Source: Hyphomicrobiales bacterium (GTDB taxonomy: Bacteria; Pseudomonadota; Alphaproteobacteria; Rhizobiales; Xanthobacteraceae). Taken from it: a stretch of 64,000 nucleotides of DNA. A program made the position numbers and the translations under genes. The stretch is from positions 124,001 through 188,000 of the forward strand of contig JAFKKN010000011.1 in assembly GCA_017305535.1 (NCBI GenBank). The letters run 5' to 3'. Positions 24,625-33,185 of this stretch are shown here, piece by piece. The notes beneath the pieces were generated by a model. The model did no database searches. It saw nothing but the letters and a program-made list of their open reading frames with translations, and was not told the DNA's origin. The stretch's first letter is position 1. The number at the start of each line of letters is the position of its first letter.

Positions 24625-26097
24625 ATGCGCTCTGCCAAGCAATACCTGTCGAGCCTGGACGATGGCCGTTCCATCTACATCAATGGTGAAGTGGTGCATG
24701 ACGTTACCAAGCATCATGCGTTTCGCAATGTCGCGACGTCGATGTCGTCATTGTTCGACTTCGCCAGCGCGCCGGACAATCGCGAACTGATGACGTTCGA
24801 ATACGGCGGCGGTCGCGCCAATCGCATCTGGCAGTTGCCGGCGTCTTATGCGGAGTTGGTTCAGCGTCGTAAGGCGCTGGAGGCCTGGGCTTCGCTTCAT
24901 GCCGGCTTCATGGGTCGTGCGCCGGATCACGTCGCGTCCTGTATCGCAGGCATGTATATGGGCCTCGACGTGTTCAGTGCCTACGATCCGAAGCGCGCCG
25001 ATGCGCTCGCCTCTTACTATCGCTATGCGCGCGACAACGATCTCTATCTCACCTACGTCATCATCAATCCGCAGGCGGATCGCTCGAAGGGAGCCGCCGA
25101 CCAGGCTGACCCGTTCCTGACCGCAGGCGTTGTCGACCAGGACGCTGAAGGCATCACGGTGCGTGGCGCCAAGATGCTGGCGACCGGGGGCGTCGTTGCC
25201 GACGAAGTGTTCGTTACCACCATTCAGCCGATGCGCCCTGGCGAGGAACGCTACGCGATGTCCTTCGCGATTCCGATGAATACGAAGGGCCTCAAGATGC
25301 TGTCGCGCAAATCCTACGAGGATTCGGCGGTATCGGTGTTCGACAATCCGCTCTCCAGCCGCTTCGACGAGAATGACTCGGTGCTGTACTTCGACGACGT
25401 GAAGGTGCCGTGGGATCGCGTCTTCATCGAAGGCAATGTGGAGATGTGCCAGAAGCAGTTCCACGCCACGCCGTGCCACGTCTACCAGAACTATCAGGCG
25501 ATGGTACGCCTCAGCGTCAAGCTGAAGTTCCTGACCGGGCTTGCGCATCGTACCGCCGAGATGAACGGCGTGACCCAGTTCCCGCAGGTGCGCGAGATGC
25601 TGGGGCAGCTCGCCGCCGAAACCGGCATGGTGGATGCGCTGGTCGCGGCGATGGAAGCCAAGGGTTCGCAGGTCGGGCCCTACTTCGTCCCGCATCGGCA
25701 CACGCTGTACGCCGCGCAGGTGCTGACGCAGCAGCTCTACGGGCACATTCTTTCGACGCTGCGCGAACTGGCCGGCGGCGGCATGATCATGTTGCCGTCC
25801 TCCATCGCTGATTTCGGTAATCCGGAAATCGCGGCGCTGATCGGCAAGACCCAGCAGTCGCCGAAGGCGAATTCCCACGATCGCGTGAAGTTCTACAAAC
25901 TCGCCTGGGATGCGGTCGGCTCCGAATTCGGCTCGCGTCACCAGCAGTACGAGATGTTCTACGCCGGTGCGACCTTCGTGACCAAGGGTCACTCCTACCG
26001 CACCTACGACTGGGCCGCGTCCGACGCGCTGGTTCAACGGATGCTCGATTCGTACGACCTGAACGGCGTCTCGGCTGCGCCGGGCAAGGCCGCCTGA
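24625..26097 (+). CDS. HpaB-family flavin-dependent monooxygenase, large component
   Basis: A 490-residue acyl-CoA-dehydrogenase-fold oxygenase of the 4-hydroxyphenylacetate 3-hydroxylase family. Typical segments are DLYLTYVIINPQADRSKGA, GVVDQDAEGITVRGAKMLAT, YFDDVKVPWDRVFIEGN and AGGGMIMLPSSIADFGNPEI. ATG at 24625 has GGAGA about 8 nt upstream. Such enzymes use reduced flavin from a separate reductase, here the gene before it, to hydroxylate phenols or N-heterocycles. The family also includes pyrrole-2-carboxylate and indole oxygenases, so the name 4-HPA hydroxylase should not be assumed; no other hpa pathway genes are present. Confidence 0.88.
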   Translation: MRSAKQYLSSLDDGRSIYINGEVVHDVTKHHAFRNVATSMSSLFDFASAPDNRELMTFEYGGGRANRIWQLPASYAELVQRRKALEAWASLHAGFMGRAPDHVASCIAGMYMGLDVFSAYDPKRADALASYYRYARDNDLYLTYVIINPQADRSKGAADQADPFLTAGVVDQDAEGITVRGAKMLATGGVVADEVFVTTIQPMRPGEERYAMSFAIPMNTKGLKMLSRKSYEDSAVSVFDNPLSSRFDENDSVLYFDDVKVPWDRVFIEGNVEMCQKQFHATPCHVYQNYQAMVRLSVKLKFLTGLAHRTAEMNGVTQFPQVREMLGQLAAETGMVDALVAAMEAKGSQVGPYFVPHRHTLYAAQVLTQQLYGHILSTLRELAGGGMIMLPSSIADFGNPEIAALIGKTQQSPKANSHDRVKFYKLAWDAVGSEFGSRHQQYEMFYAGATFVTKGHSYRTYDWAASDALVQRMLDSYDLNGVSAAPGKAA

Positions 26098-26120
26098 TTT
26101 CAAATTCAAGGAGCAAACCG

Positions 26121-26501
26121 ATGCCTGTGAACAAGAAGCACGACGAGTTCTATACGCTCGACATGAACAGCGGCTGGGAAACCCCGGCGGGTTATCCCGC
26201 GGGCATTCAACAGAAGATTCTGTCCGGCGCGCTTGACGAGGAAAATCGTCGCGGCACCCGCACGCGGCTGCTGCGCTTTGCACCGGGCGTTTATACGACC
26301 GCGCCGTTCTCCCATGAATATTGGGAAGAAGTGTATCTCGTCTCCGGCGATCTGATCGTCGGCAACGACGCCAACGGCGAGGGCGGCAAGAGCTTTCCGC
26401 CGAACACCTATGCCTGTCGTCCTCCGCATGCGCAGCACGGTCCGTTCAAGTCGGTCAACGGCTGCCTGCTGATGGAAATTCACTACTTCGATCCGGTCTA
26501 G
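26121..26501 (+). CDS. Small cupin-domain protein
   Basis: A 126-residue single-cupin protein. Cupin motif 1 is approximated by PFSHEYWEEVYLVSGDL (about residues 63-79) and motif 2 by YACRPPHAQHGPFKS (about residues 95-109), giving His and Glu residues that could hold a metal. It follows the HpaB-like oxygenase by 23 bp and precedes an ABC importer. It could be a ring-processing dioxygenase, an isomerase, or a binding protein for the product of the oxygenase; sequence alone does not separate these. Confidence 0.75.
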   Translation: MPVNKKHDEFYTLDMNSGWETPAGYPAGIQQKILSGALDEENRRGTRTRLLRFAPGVYTTAPFSHEYWEEVYLVSGDLIVGNDANGEGGKSFPPNTYACRPPHAQHGPFKSVNGCLLMEIHYFDPV

Positions 26502-26565
26502 TCGCCGGGCGAAGTCACGCCATCTTCCAAAAAATAATCGAAATCACTTCGAGAGGGGAAATGTG

Positions 26566-27861
26566 ATGAAGTTCAAGACGATTTTCACCGCGCTCGCGGT
26601 TGCGGGTTGCCTCGGCGCGACGATGCCTGCTTCGGCCCAGGATAAGCCGGCGTCGCTTGGCCTCGGCATCTTCACCTTCACGTCGGGCCCGGCTGCGGCT
26701 TACGGCATGCCCGGCAAGAACGCAGCCGACCTGATGATCGACCAGATTAACGCGGCTGGTGGCATCGGCGGCGTCAAGATTGCGCCGACCTATGTTGACG
26801 AAGCGCAAGGCGCGCAGGGCGTCATCACCGAATATCGCCGTCTCGCCGCCGATCCGAAGAATCAGGTGATGCTGGCGGCGCTGTCGAGCGCGAACTGTCT
26901 GGCGCTCGCGCCGATCGCCGAACAGCTCGAAGTGCCGACCGTCGGCTGGAACTGCGATACGCATCAGCTTTTGCAGGATGGCAAGAGCAAGTACGTGTTC
27001 CGCCCGAACGGCAACACGGTTCCTGAATTCGTTGCTTATGCGGTTTATCTGCTGGCGAAGAAGCCGGACGTGAAGACGGTCGCCATCATCAATCCGGACT
27101 ATGCGTTCGGCCATGATGCAGCGAAAATCTTCAAGGCTGCGCTGCACGCACTGAAGCCGGATATTCAGGTGGTCGCCGAACTGTTTCCGAAGCTTGGCTC
27201 GCCGAACTATCAGACCGAAATTTCACGTCTGACCACGGCGCGTCCTGACGTCGTGTTCTCCAACCTCTGGGGCGCGGACCTGGAGAACTTCGTGCGGCAG
27301 GCGCAGCCGCGCGGCCTGTTCACCTCAAGCCAGGTGATCCTTGCCCTCGGTGAAACCGTGCTTCAGCGCGTGCCGCTGCCCGACGGCGTCATCGTCGGCG
27401 TGCTCGGCGACGGCTGGTGGATGTCGCCGGATGCTGAAGCCAATCCGGAGACCAAGAAGTTCGCTGAAGCCTACAAGGCGCGTTTCGGCGAATATCCGGT
27501 GTTCCCGTCGATCAAGATGGCCAACACCATTCTCTACGTGAAGGCGGCCTATGAGAGCGCGATGAAGAAAAACGGCGGCAAGTGGCCGAGTCGTGCGGAG
27601 ATCGCCGAGGCGATGAAGGGCAGTGCGGTGACCACCTTGACCGGCAAGATGCAGACCCGTCCTGACGGTGACGGCGTGGTGGATCAGATCGTCGGCGTCA
27701 CGGTGAAGTCGCCGACGCAGAGCTTCCCGGTGATCGGCGATATGGTCCGCTACAAGGGCGACGCGCTGATGCCGAAGGAAGGGCAGGACCCGATCGCCTG
27801 GATTTCGACGCTCAAGCCGGAGTTTGCCGCGTCGCTGCCGAAGCCGGGCAGCTACAAGTAA
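26566..27861 (+). CDS. HAAT-type ABC transporter substrate-binding protein (system 1)
   Basis: A 431-residue periplasmic binding protein. The signal peptide ends MPASAQD at about residue 26. Then come the type I fold segments SGPAAAYGMPGKNAADLMID and KTVAIINPDYAFGHDAAK typical of the branched-chain amino acid (LivK-like) group. ATG at 26566 has GAGGGG 7 nt upstream; the GTG immediately before it is possible. It heads a complete importer with two permeases and two ATPases downstream. The ligand is unknown and need not be an amino acid: this group often imports aromatic acids, amides or urea. Confidence 0.9.
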   Translation: MKFKTIFTALAVAGCLGATMPASAQDKPASLGLGIFTFTSGPAAAYGMPGKNAADLMIDQINAAGGIGGVKIAPTYVDEAQGAQGVITEYRRLAADPKNQVMLAALSSANCLALAPIAEQLEVPTVGWNCDTHQLLQDGKSKYVFRPNGNTVPEFVAYAVYLLAKKPDVKTVAIINPDYAFGHDAAKIFKAALHALKPDIQVVAELFPKLGSPNYQTEISRLTTARPDVVFSNLWGADLENFVRQAQPRGLFTSSQVILALGETVLQRVPLPDGVIVGVLGDGWWMSPDAEANPETKKFAEAYKARFGEYPVFPSIKMANTILYVKAAYESAMKKNGGKWPSRAEIAEAMKGSAVTTLTGKMQTRPDGDGVVDQIVGVTVKSPTQSFPVIGDMVRYKGDALMPKEGQDPIAWISTLKPEFAASLPKPGSYK

Positions 27862-27894
27862 GCTCGATAACCTGAAAGACCACAGGTCCAGCGT

Positions 27895-27921
27895 GCCTCC
27901 CGCAGAGTGTCTGCGGGAGGC
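27895..27921 (+). terminator. 12-bp hairpin between binding-protein and permease genes
   Basis: GCCTCCCGCAGA, a GTG loop and TCTGCGGGAGGC form a perfect 12-bp stem in the 83-bp gap. No U tract follows. Such hairpins usually protect the 3' end of the binding-protein mRNA or partly attenuate transcription, raising binding protein over permease. Confidence 0.65.
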
Positions 27922-27944
27922 GTTGCCGGGCAGGGGGACGGACG

Positions 27945-28841
27945 ATGAATGCCATCATTCCGCTGGTGCTCGATACGCTGTCCAGCGCCGCACTGATATT
28001 CTTCGCGGCGGTGGGGTTGACGCTGGTTTTCAATGTGCTCCGCGTGTTGAACGTCGCGCATGGCAGCTTCTATTCGATCGGCGCCTATGTCGCCGCATCG
28101 ATCTGCGCCTTCATCGTCAGCCGGCACCTGAATCCATACCTGTCCTTCGTTGCGCTGCTGTTCAGCGCCGCGCTGGTGGCGGTGGTGCTCGGCCCGCTGA
28201 TCGAAAGCACGCTGATCCGCTGGACCTATGGTAAGTCCGAAGCGGTGCAAATCCTGATCACGTTCGGCCTCTTCCTGATTCTTGAAGACCTGCAACGCAT
28301 GGTTTTCGGTGTGCAGTCATTTTACGAGGACACACCCATGCGCCTGATGGGCAGTTCCAGCATCGGTGGCGTGGTCTATCTCAACTATCAGATGTTTCTG
28401 GTCGCCATGGCCGTCATTGTCGTGTTCGGGTTGCGGCTCCTGATCAAACACAGCCGGCTCGGACGACTTGTCACCGCCGTCGTCGCGGATCGCGAGATGG
28501 CGCAATCCATCGGTGTCGATACCAACAAGATTTTCATCCTCGCGTTCTCGCTCGGCGTGTTTCTGGCCGCGCTCGGCGGCGCGCTGGCGGTGCCGACGTC
28601 TGGCGTAGCGCCGGGCCTCGGCGCAGACACGATGGTGCTGGCCTTCGCGGTCGCGGCCATTGGCGGGCTCGGGCAGATCGAGGGTGCCGCGCTTGCGGCA
28701 TTGATCGTCGCGTTAGCGCGCGTGTTGGCAATCTATTTCGTGCCGTCGCTCGATGCCGTCGCGCCCTATGCGGCAATGCTGATCGTCCTGCTGGTGCGTC
28801 CCTACGGACTGTTCGGCGCGATCACGACGCGGAGGATCTGA
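27945..28841 (+). CDS. livH: HAAT ABC transporter permease, LivH type (system 1)
   Basis: A 298-residue inner-membrane permease with about eight hydrophobic segments. LTLVFNVLRVLNVAHGSFYS near the N-terminus and AVAAIGGLGQIEGAALAALI near residue 240 (the EAA-like ATPase-contact loop) are LivH hallmarks. The stop overlaps the next permease start by one base (TGATG). Confidence 0.92.
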   Translation: MNAIIPLVLDTLSSAALIFFAAVGLTLVFNVLRVLNVAHGSFYSIGAYVAASICAFIVSRHLNPYLSFVALLFSAALVAVVLGPLIESTLIRWTYGKSEAVQILITFGLFLILEDLQRMVFGVQSFYEDTPMRLMGSSSIGGVVYLNYQMFLVAMAVIVVFGLRLLIKHSRLGRLVTAVVADREMAQSIGVDTNKIFILAFSLGVFLAALGGALAVPTSGVAPGLGADTMVLAFAVAAIGGLGQIEGAALAALIVALARVLAIYFVPSLDAVAPYAAMLIVLLVRPYGLFGAITTRRI

Positions 28842-29764
28842 TGCGGGCAATACTTCTGATTGGTGCGATTTTCGCCATTGTCGTGGCCCCGATGGCCGCG
28901 CCATGGCTGCAGTTCGTGCTGACCATGGCCATCGCCAAAGGTCTGGCCGCACTCGGCGTCGCTGTACTTCTTCGCGCCGGCATGATTTCCATCGGACACG
29001 CGATGTTCTTCGCGGCGAGCGCCTATGGCGTCGCCTTTCTCGCGCGGGGCGGCGTTTCTGATTTCGGACTGCTGCTCGTGCTTTCGGTCGCCATCACCGG
29101 ACTGGCAGGCGCGGTGGTCGGCGCGTTTCTCATCCGCTATCGCGCGATCTTCTTCGCGATGCTTAATCTCGCGGTGTCGATGGTGTTCTATGCGCTGTTC
29201 GCCAAGCTCTATGGCGTCACCGGCGGCACCGACGGCATGACCATTCCCGTTCCGACCATGTTCGGCATTGTGCTGAGCGAGCCGACTTTCAAGGCCATAT
29301 TGTTTTACGGCAGCGTCGCGCTGATGGTGGTGGTCGGGCTCGCGGTTCACCGTTATCTCGATAGTCCGCTCGGCCACGCATTGTCGGCGGTTCATACCAA
29401 TGAAGTGCGTCTCGAATATCTCGGTGTACCGGTCTGGGCGGTGCTGCTGGTCGCCTATATCGTCTCGGCGGTGCTGGCGGGATTGGGCGGCGCAATCGCG
29501 GGATTTGCCATCGGGCGTGTGGTACCGGACTTCGCGTTCTGGACCGCGTCGGGGCATCTCGTTCTTGTTGCCGTGCTCGGCGGCATTGGCGGCGTGCCGG
29601 GCGCCTTCATTGGCGCGTTCTTCCTCGAACTGCTTCACACCGAGGCGGCAGCCTTCACCGACGCGTGGAATCTGATTGTCGGCGCGGCCTTGATCGGCGT
29701 CATCATGTTCCTGCCGAAAGGCTTGTACGGCCTTCTCACCCGTAGCGAGGTTTCGGCGAAATGA
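28841..29764 (+). CDS. livM: HAAT ABC transporter permease, LivM type (system 1)
   Basis: A 307-residue permease with eight to nine hydrophobic helices. VLLRAGMISIGHAMFFAASA and LVAVLGGIGGVPGAFIGAFF are the LivM signature stretches. It overlaps livH by one base and the ATPase gene by ATGA, so the unit is tightly coupled. Confidence 0.92.
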   Translation: MRAILLIGAIFAIVVAPMAAPWLQFVLTMAIAKGLAALGVAVLLRAGMISIGHAMFFAASAYGVAFLARGGVSDFGLLLVLSVAITGLAGAVVGAFLIRYRAIFFAMLNLAVSMVFYALFAKLYGVTGGTDGMTIPVPTMFGIVLSEPTFKAILFYGSVALMVVVGLAVHRYLDSPLGHALSAVHTNEVRLEYLGVPVWAVLLVAYIVSAVLAGLGGAIAGFAIGRVVPDFAFWTASGHLVLVAVLGGIGGVPGAFIGAFFLELLHTEAAAFTDAWNLIVGAALIGVIMFLPKGLYGLLTRSEVSAK

Positions 29765-30507
29765 GCACGTCCATCTTGCAGGTGAGAGATCTGCACGTCG
29801 AATTCAACGGCGTGAAGGCGGCGGACGGCGTCAGCCTCGATATCAACGAAGGCGAGTTTCTCGCGGTGATCGGTCCGAACGGATCGGGCAAGACCACCTT
29901 GCTCAATCTGTGCACGGGTTACGTGCGGCCGAAGTCGGGCAGCATTCATCTCGATGGTCGCGCCATCACGGGCCTGACCCCACGTGCGATCACCCGCCGT
30001 GGTGTGGCGCGCGCCTTCCAGATTCCGCAGCTCTTTTCCGATCAGAGCGTGCTCGACAACATGATGTTGGCGCTCGCGGCCAAGGACGGGCTCTGGACGA
30101 TGGTGCGTCCGCTGGCGCAGCCCGCCCGGCGAGAGGAGGCGACCGCGCTGCTCGATCTGGTCGGACTGCGCGACGACAAGAACCGCGTCAGCCGCACCTT
30201 GCCCGAGGGACACCGCAAGCTGCTCGACATCGCGGTGGCACTGGCGCTGAAGCCGCGTCTCCTGCTGCTCGATGAGCCGACCAGCGGCGTCAGCACGCTT
30301 GAGCGCTTCTCGCTGATGGAGGCGCTGATGAGCGCGCTGCGATCTCGCAACATCACCGCGCTGTTCGTGGAGCACGACATGGACGTGGTGGCGCGCTACG
30401 CCAATCGTGTGCTGGTCTGGAATGCCGGGACCGTCATGGCGCAAGGCCATCCCGATGAGGTATTCAAGGACGAGCGCGTTCTGAAGAATGTCGTAGGTGT
30501 CGCATGA
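29761..30507 (+). CDS. livG: HAAT ABC transporter ATPase, LivG type (system 1)
   Basis: A 248-residue ATPase: Walker A GPNGSGKTT (about residue 38), Walker B LLLLDEPTSG and the switch His in FVEHDMDVV. The signature loop is the degenerate LPEGHRKLLDIA rather than LSGGQ; LivG proteins commonly depart from LSGGQ, so this alone does not suggest inactivity. Overlaps both neighbours by 4 bp. Confidence 0.92.
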   Translation: MSTSILQVRDLHVEFNGVKAADGVSLDINEGEFLAVIGPNGSGKTTLLNLCTGYVRPKSGSIHLDGRAITGLTPRAITRRGVARAFQIPQLFSDQSVLDNMMLALAAKDGLWTMVRPLAQPARREEATALLDLVGLRDDKNRVSRTLPEGHRKLLDIAVALALKPRLLLLDEPTSGVSTLERFSLMEALMSALRSRNITALFVEHDMDVVARYANRVLVWNAGTVMAQGHPDEVFKDERVLKNVVGVA

Positions 30508-31196
30508 CGCTCGTTCTCGACAAGGTTCAAGTCTCCATCGAGGGTGTTCGCGTATTGCGCGGTGTGAATTGCGAGATTGTCGAACGCAAGACCACGATTC
30601 TGATTGGTCGCAATGGCGCGGGTAAGACCACCACGTTGCGGGCGATCATGGGTCTTCTTGCGCTGGACAGCGGCGATATCCGGCTCGACGGCGACGATCT
30701 TCGCAAGCATCCGGCGCACTATCGCGCGCGGGCAGGCATTGGCTATGCGCCGGAAGATCGTCGACTGGTGCCGGAGATGACCATCGAGGAAAATATCAGG
30801 CTGCCGGGCCTCGCGCTCAATCTCGACAAAAGCGAGTTGAACAGGCGACTCGAGGAAATTTACACCTTCCTTCCGCAGCTGCGCGATCTGCGCAAGCGGC
30901 CAGGCGGCGGCGTCTCCGGCGGTCAGGGCAAGATGGTGGCGCTCGGCCGCGCGCTGATGGTCGCGCGCAAGGTGCTACTGCTTGACGAGCCGTTCCAGGG
31001 GCTTGCGCCAGCGCTGGCGCTGGATTATGCGCGCACGCTGGGCGAGTTGCGCAAGCATCGCCCCGAACTGGCGCTGCTCATCACCGAATCCACGCCCGCG
31101 CTGCTCGACGCGATCGCCGACCGAACCTTGCAGATCGAGCGCGGCGAGATTTCAGAACAAGCAGGATCACCGAGGACCGAAGATGTTGCAGTTTGA
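30504..31196 (+). CDS. livF: HAAT ABC transporter ATPase, LivF type (system 1)
   Basis: A 230-residue ATPase with Walker A GRNGAGKTT, signature VSGGQGKMVALGRAL and Walker B VLLLDEPFQGLAP. It completes importer 1. Its last 14 bases overlap the start of the DUF2848 gene, which suggests that the latter belongs to the same transcript and acts on the imported compound. Confidence 0.92.
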   Translation: MTLVLDKVQVSIEGVRVLRGVNCEIVERKTTILIGRNGAGKTTTLRAIMGLLALDSGDIRLDGDDLRKHPAHYRARAGIGYAPEDRRLVPEMTIEENIRLPGLALNLDKSELNRRLEEIYTFLPQLRDLRKRPGGGVSGGQGKMVALGRALMVARKVLLLDEPFQGLAPALALDYARTLGELRKHRPELALLITESTPALLDAIADRTLQIERGEISEQAGSPRTEDVAV

Positions 31197-31863
31197 TCGC
31201 ATCACGAAGAGTGGAACTGACCGGATCGGATTTTCAATCGATACGTTGGTGATCGCCGGATGGGCGGGGCGCGACGTCGCGGCGATCGAGCATCACATCG
31301 AGGAACTGGCCGCCATCGGCGTGCCGCGTCCTTCGACCACGCCGCTCTATTATCGCGTCGCGGCGCAGACGCTCACTCAGGCCGACAAGCTGGTCGTGCT
31401 TGGACCTGATAGCTCCGGTGAGGTCGAGCCGGTGGTGATCGCCCTGGCGGATGGCCTGTGGATCGGCATCGGCTCCGACCATACCGACCGCAAGGCCGAA
31501 ACCTTTGGCATCGCACTATCGAAGCAACTCTGCGGCAAGCCGGTCGGGCGGCAGCTCTGGTCCTATGCGGAGATTGAAGGCCACTGGGACAATCTGGTGC
31601 TGCGATCGTGGGCGACCATCGACGGGCAGCGCACGCTCTATCAGGAGAGCGCGGTGTCGAGCCTGCGCACGCCACGCGATCTCATCCGCAAATATGCCAA
31701 TGCCGACACTTTGCCGCCCGGCACGCTGATGTTCTGCGGCACGCCCGGCGCCATCGGCGGCATCCGCCCTGCCGCGCGCTTCGAGATGGAATTACACGAT
31801 CCGGTGCTGAATCGTTCGCTGACGCACGGTTACGACATCAACGTGCTGCCAGTGGTGTCCTGA
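31183..31863 (+). CDS. DUF2848 protein, fumarylacetoacetase-like
   Basis: A 226-residue protein of the DUF2848 family. Its C-terminal part, TLPPGTLMFCGTPGAIGG and ARFEMELHDP, resembles the TGTPxGVG and VEVEI elements of the fumarylacetoacetate hydrolase fold. A relationship to C-C hydrolases or decarboxylases acting on ring-cleavage products is therefore plausible but inferred. ATG at 31183 has GAGGA 7 nt upstream and lies inside the end of livF. No characterised function is known to me. Confidence 0.78.
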   Translation: MLQFDRITKSGTDRIGFSIDTLVIAGWAGRDVAAIEHHIEELAAIGVPRPSTTPLYYRVAAQTLTQADKLVVLGPDSSGEVEPVVIALADGLWIGIGSDHTDRKAETFGIALSKQLCGKPVGRQLWSYAEIEGHWDNLVLRSWATIDGQRTLYQESAVSSLRTPRDLIRKYANADTLPPGTLMFCGTPGAIGGIRPAARFEMELHDPVLNRSLTHGYDINVLPVVS

Positions 31864-32009
31864 ACGCCTGACCGAAAATCGGAACGCAATTTAGTCGGGT
31901 CCGGGAACGGCAGCTATTCAGTTGGTGCGAAAAGGCTATAACGCATCGGAGCGTCGAGGTGGCCGACGCTGCGTTTGGTTGTAACGCCACGCATCAGGAA
32001 TTGCTGAAA

Positions 32010-33023
32010 ATGGCGCCGGCCTCGTCGCGACAACCCAAAATTTTGCTCGTCTCGCTCGGCGGAACGATCACGATGACCTCGGGCGCGGGTCCCGGCATCG
32101 TACCGACATTGACCGGGGCGGATCTTGTACGCGCGGTGCCCGCGCTGGCGGAGGTAGCGGAGATCGAGGCGATTTCGCCGTTTCGTCTGCCCGGACCCTC
32201 GCTCACCTTCGCGCATCTGCGTGAGGTCGCGCGACTTCTGAATGAGAGATTGGCCGGCGATATCACCGGTGCCATCGTCGTTCAGGGCACCGACACCATC
32301 GAGGAAACGGCGTTCGTGCTCGATTGCCTCGTCGGCGGCGACAAGCCGGTGATCGTCACCGGTGCGATGCGCGGTGCGGAAGCGCCGGGGGCGGACGGAC
32401 CGGCCAATCTGCTGGCCAGCGCCATCGTGGCCACTTCGCTGGCGGCGCGTGAACTCGGGACGCTGGTGGTCTTGAACGAAACCATTCACGCCGCCCGCTT
32501 CGTGCAAAAGGCGAGCACGTTTTTGCCCTCCACATTCGCGTCCCTTTCAGGTGGGCCGCTTGGCAGTGTCATCGAAGGCGCGGCGCGGATTAACCTGCGC
32601 GTCGCGCGCAGCGCCGTCATTGCGGGCGGCGACGCCGGGACGGATCAGCCGGTTGCGCTGATCACGGCCGCTCTTGGTGACGACGGTCGGATGCTCGCAG
32701 GGCTGCCGGCGCTCGGCTATCGTGGGCTGGTCATTGAGGCGATGGGCGTGGGCCATGTCCCGGCCGCGATGGTGGATGCACTTGCAAGTCTCACGGAGAT
32801 ATTCCCCGTCGTGCTTAGCTCGCGCGTAGCCTCGGGGCCGGTGTTCGCCAGGACCTACGGCTTTCCCGGTTCGGAAACCGATCTGCTCGGGCGGGGCCTT
32901 ATTGCCGGCGGCGCGCTGGGCGGCCTGAAGGCACGGTTGCTGCTGTCACTGCTTCTTGGTGCGGGACTGCAAGGCCAGCCGTTGCGTGACGCCTTCCTGC
33001 GGATGGCACTGCCGTCAGCCTGA
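32010..33023 (+). CDS. L-asparaginase family amidohydrolase
   Basis: A 337-residue protein with both active-site threonine motifs: ILLVSLGGTITM (first Thr, about residue 17) and VVQGTDTIEETAFVLDCL (second Thr with the following Asp, about residue 92), plus the GAMRGAEAPGADGPANL segment. ATG at 32010 is preferred (CAGGAA about 10 nt upstream); a GTG at 31959 would add 17 residues. No signal peptide is seen, so it is cytoplasmic. It hydrolyses an amide such as asparagine or glutamine. Between two importers and near an ureidoglycolate-lyase gene, it could release ammonia from a catabolic intermediate. Confidence 0.87.
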   Translation: MAPASSRQPKILLVSLGGTITMTSGAGPGIVPTLTGADLVRAVPALAEVAEIEAISPFRLPGPSLTFAHLREVARLLNERLAGDITGAIVVQGTDTIEETAFVLDCLVGGDKPVIVTGAMRGAEAPGADGPANLLASAIVATSLAARELGTLVVLNETIHAARFVQKASTFLPSTFASLSGGPLGSVIEGAARINLRVARSAVIAGGDAGTDQPVALITAALGDDGRMLAGLPALGYRGLVIEAMGVGHVPAAMVDALASLTEIFPVVLSSRVASGPVFARTYGFPGSETDLLGRGLIAGGALGGLKARLLLSLLLGAGLQGQPLRDAFLRMALPSA

Positions 33024-33048
33024 GTTGCCGGGTCTCATATCCCGCAAC
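33024..33048 (+). terminator. Possible terminator hairpin after the asparaginase gene
   Basis: GTTGCCGGG at 33024-33032 pairs with CCCGCAAC at 33041-33048 with one bulged base, directly after the stop codon. No U tract follows. The remaining gap to 33186 probably carries the promoter of importer 2. Confidence 0.35.
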
Positions 33049-33185
33049 GCGAGATACGCTGCAAAATCACGCGGCCCTTAGACGAAAATAATGCTTCAAA
33101 TCGAGAAGCCCTTGCGCATAATCCCGGTAACATGATCTGAACAACAAGCATCGAGGGATGCTGATCCGAAGGGGGAGGTCACGAA

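Noticed and set aside
24625-26097. Naming the HpaB-like gene 4-hydroxyphenylacetate 3-monooxygenase
   Set aside because: None of the homoprotocatechuate pathway genes is near, and the family covers several other substrates, so only a family call is justified.
29761-30507. LivG of importer 1 as inactive because the LSGGQ motif is missing
   Set aside because: LivG proteins often deviate from LSGGQ, and Walker A, Walker B and the switch His are intact.
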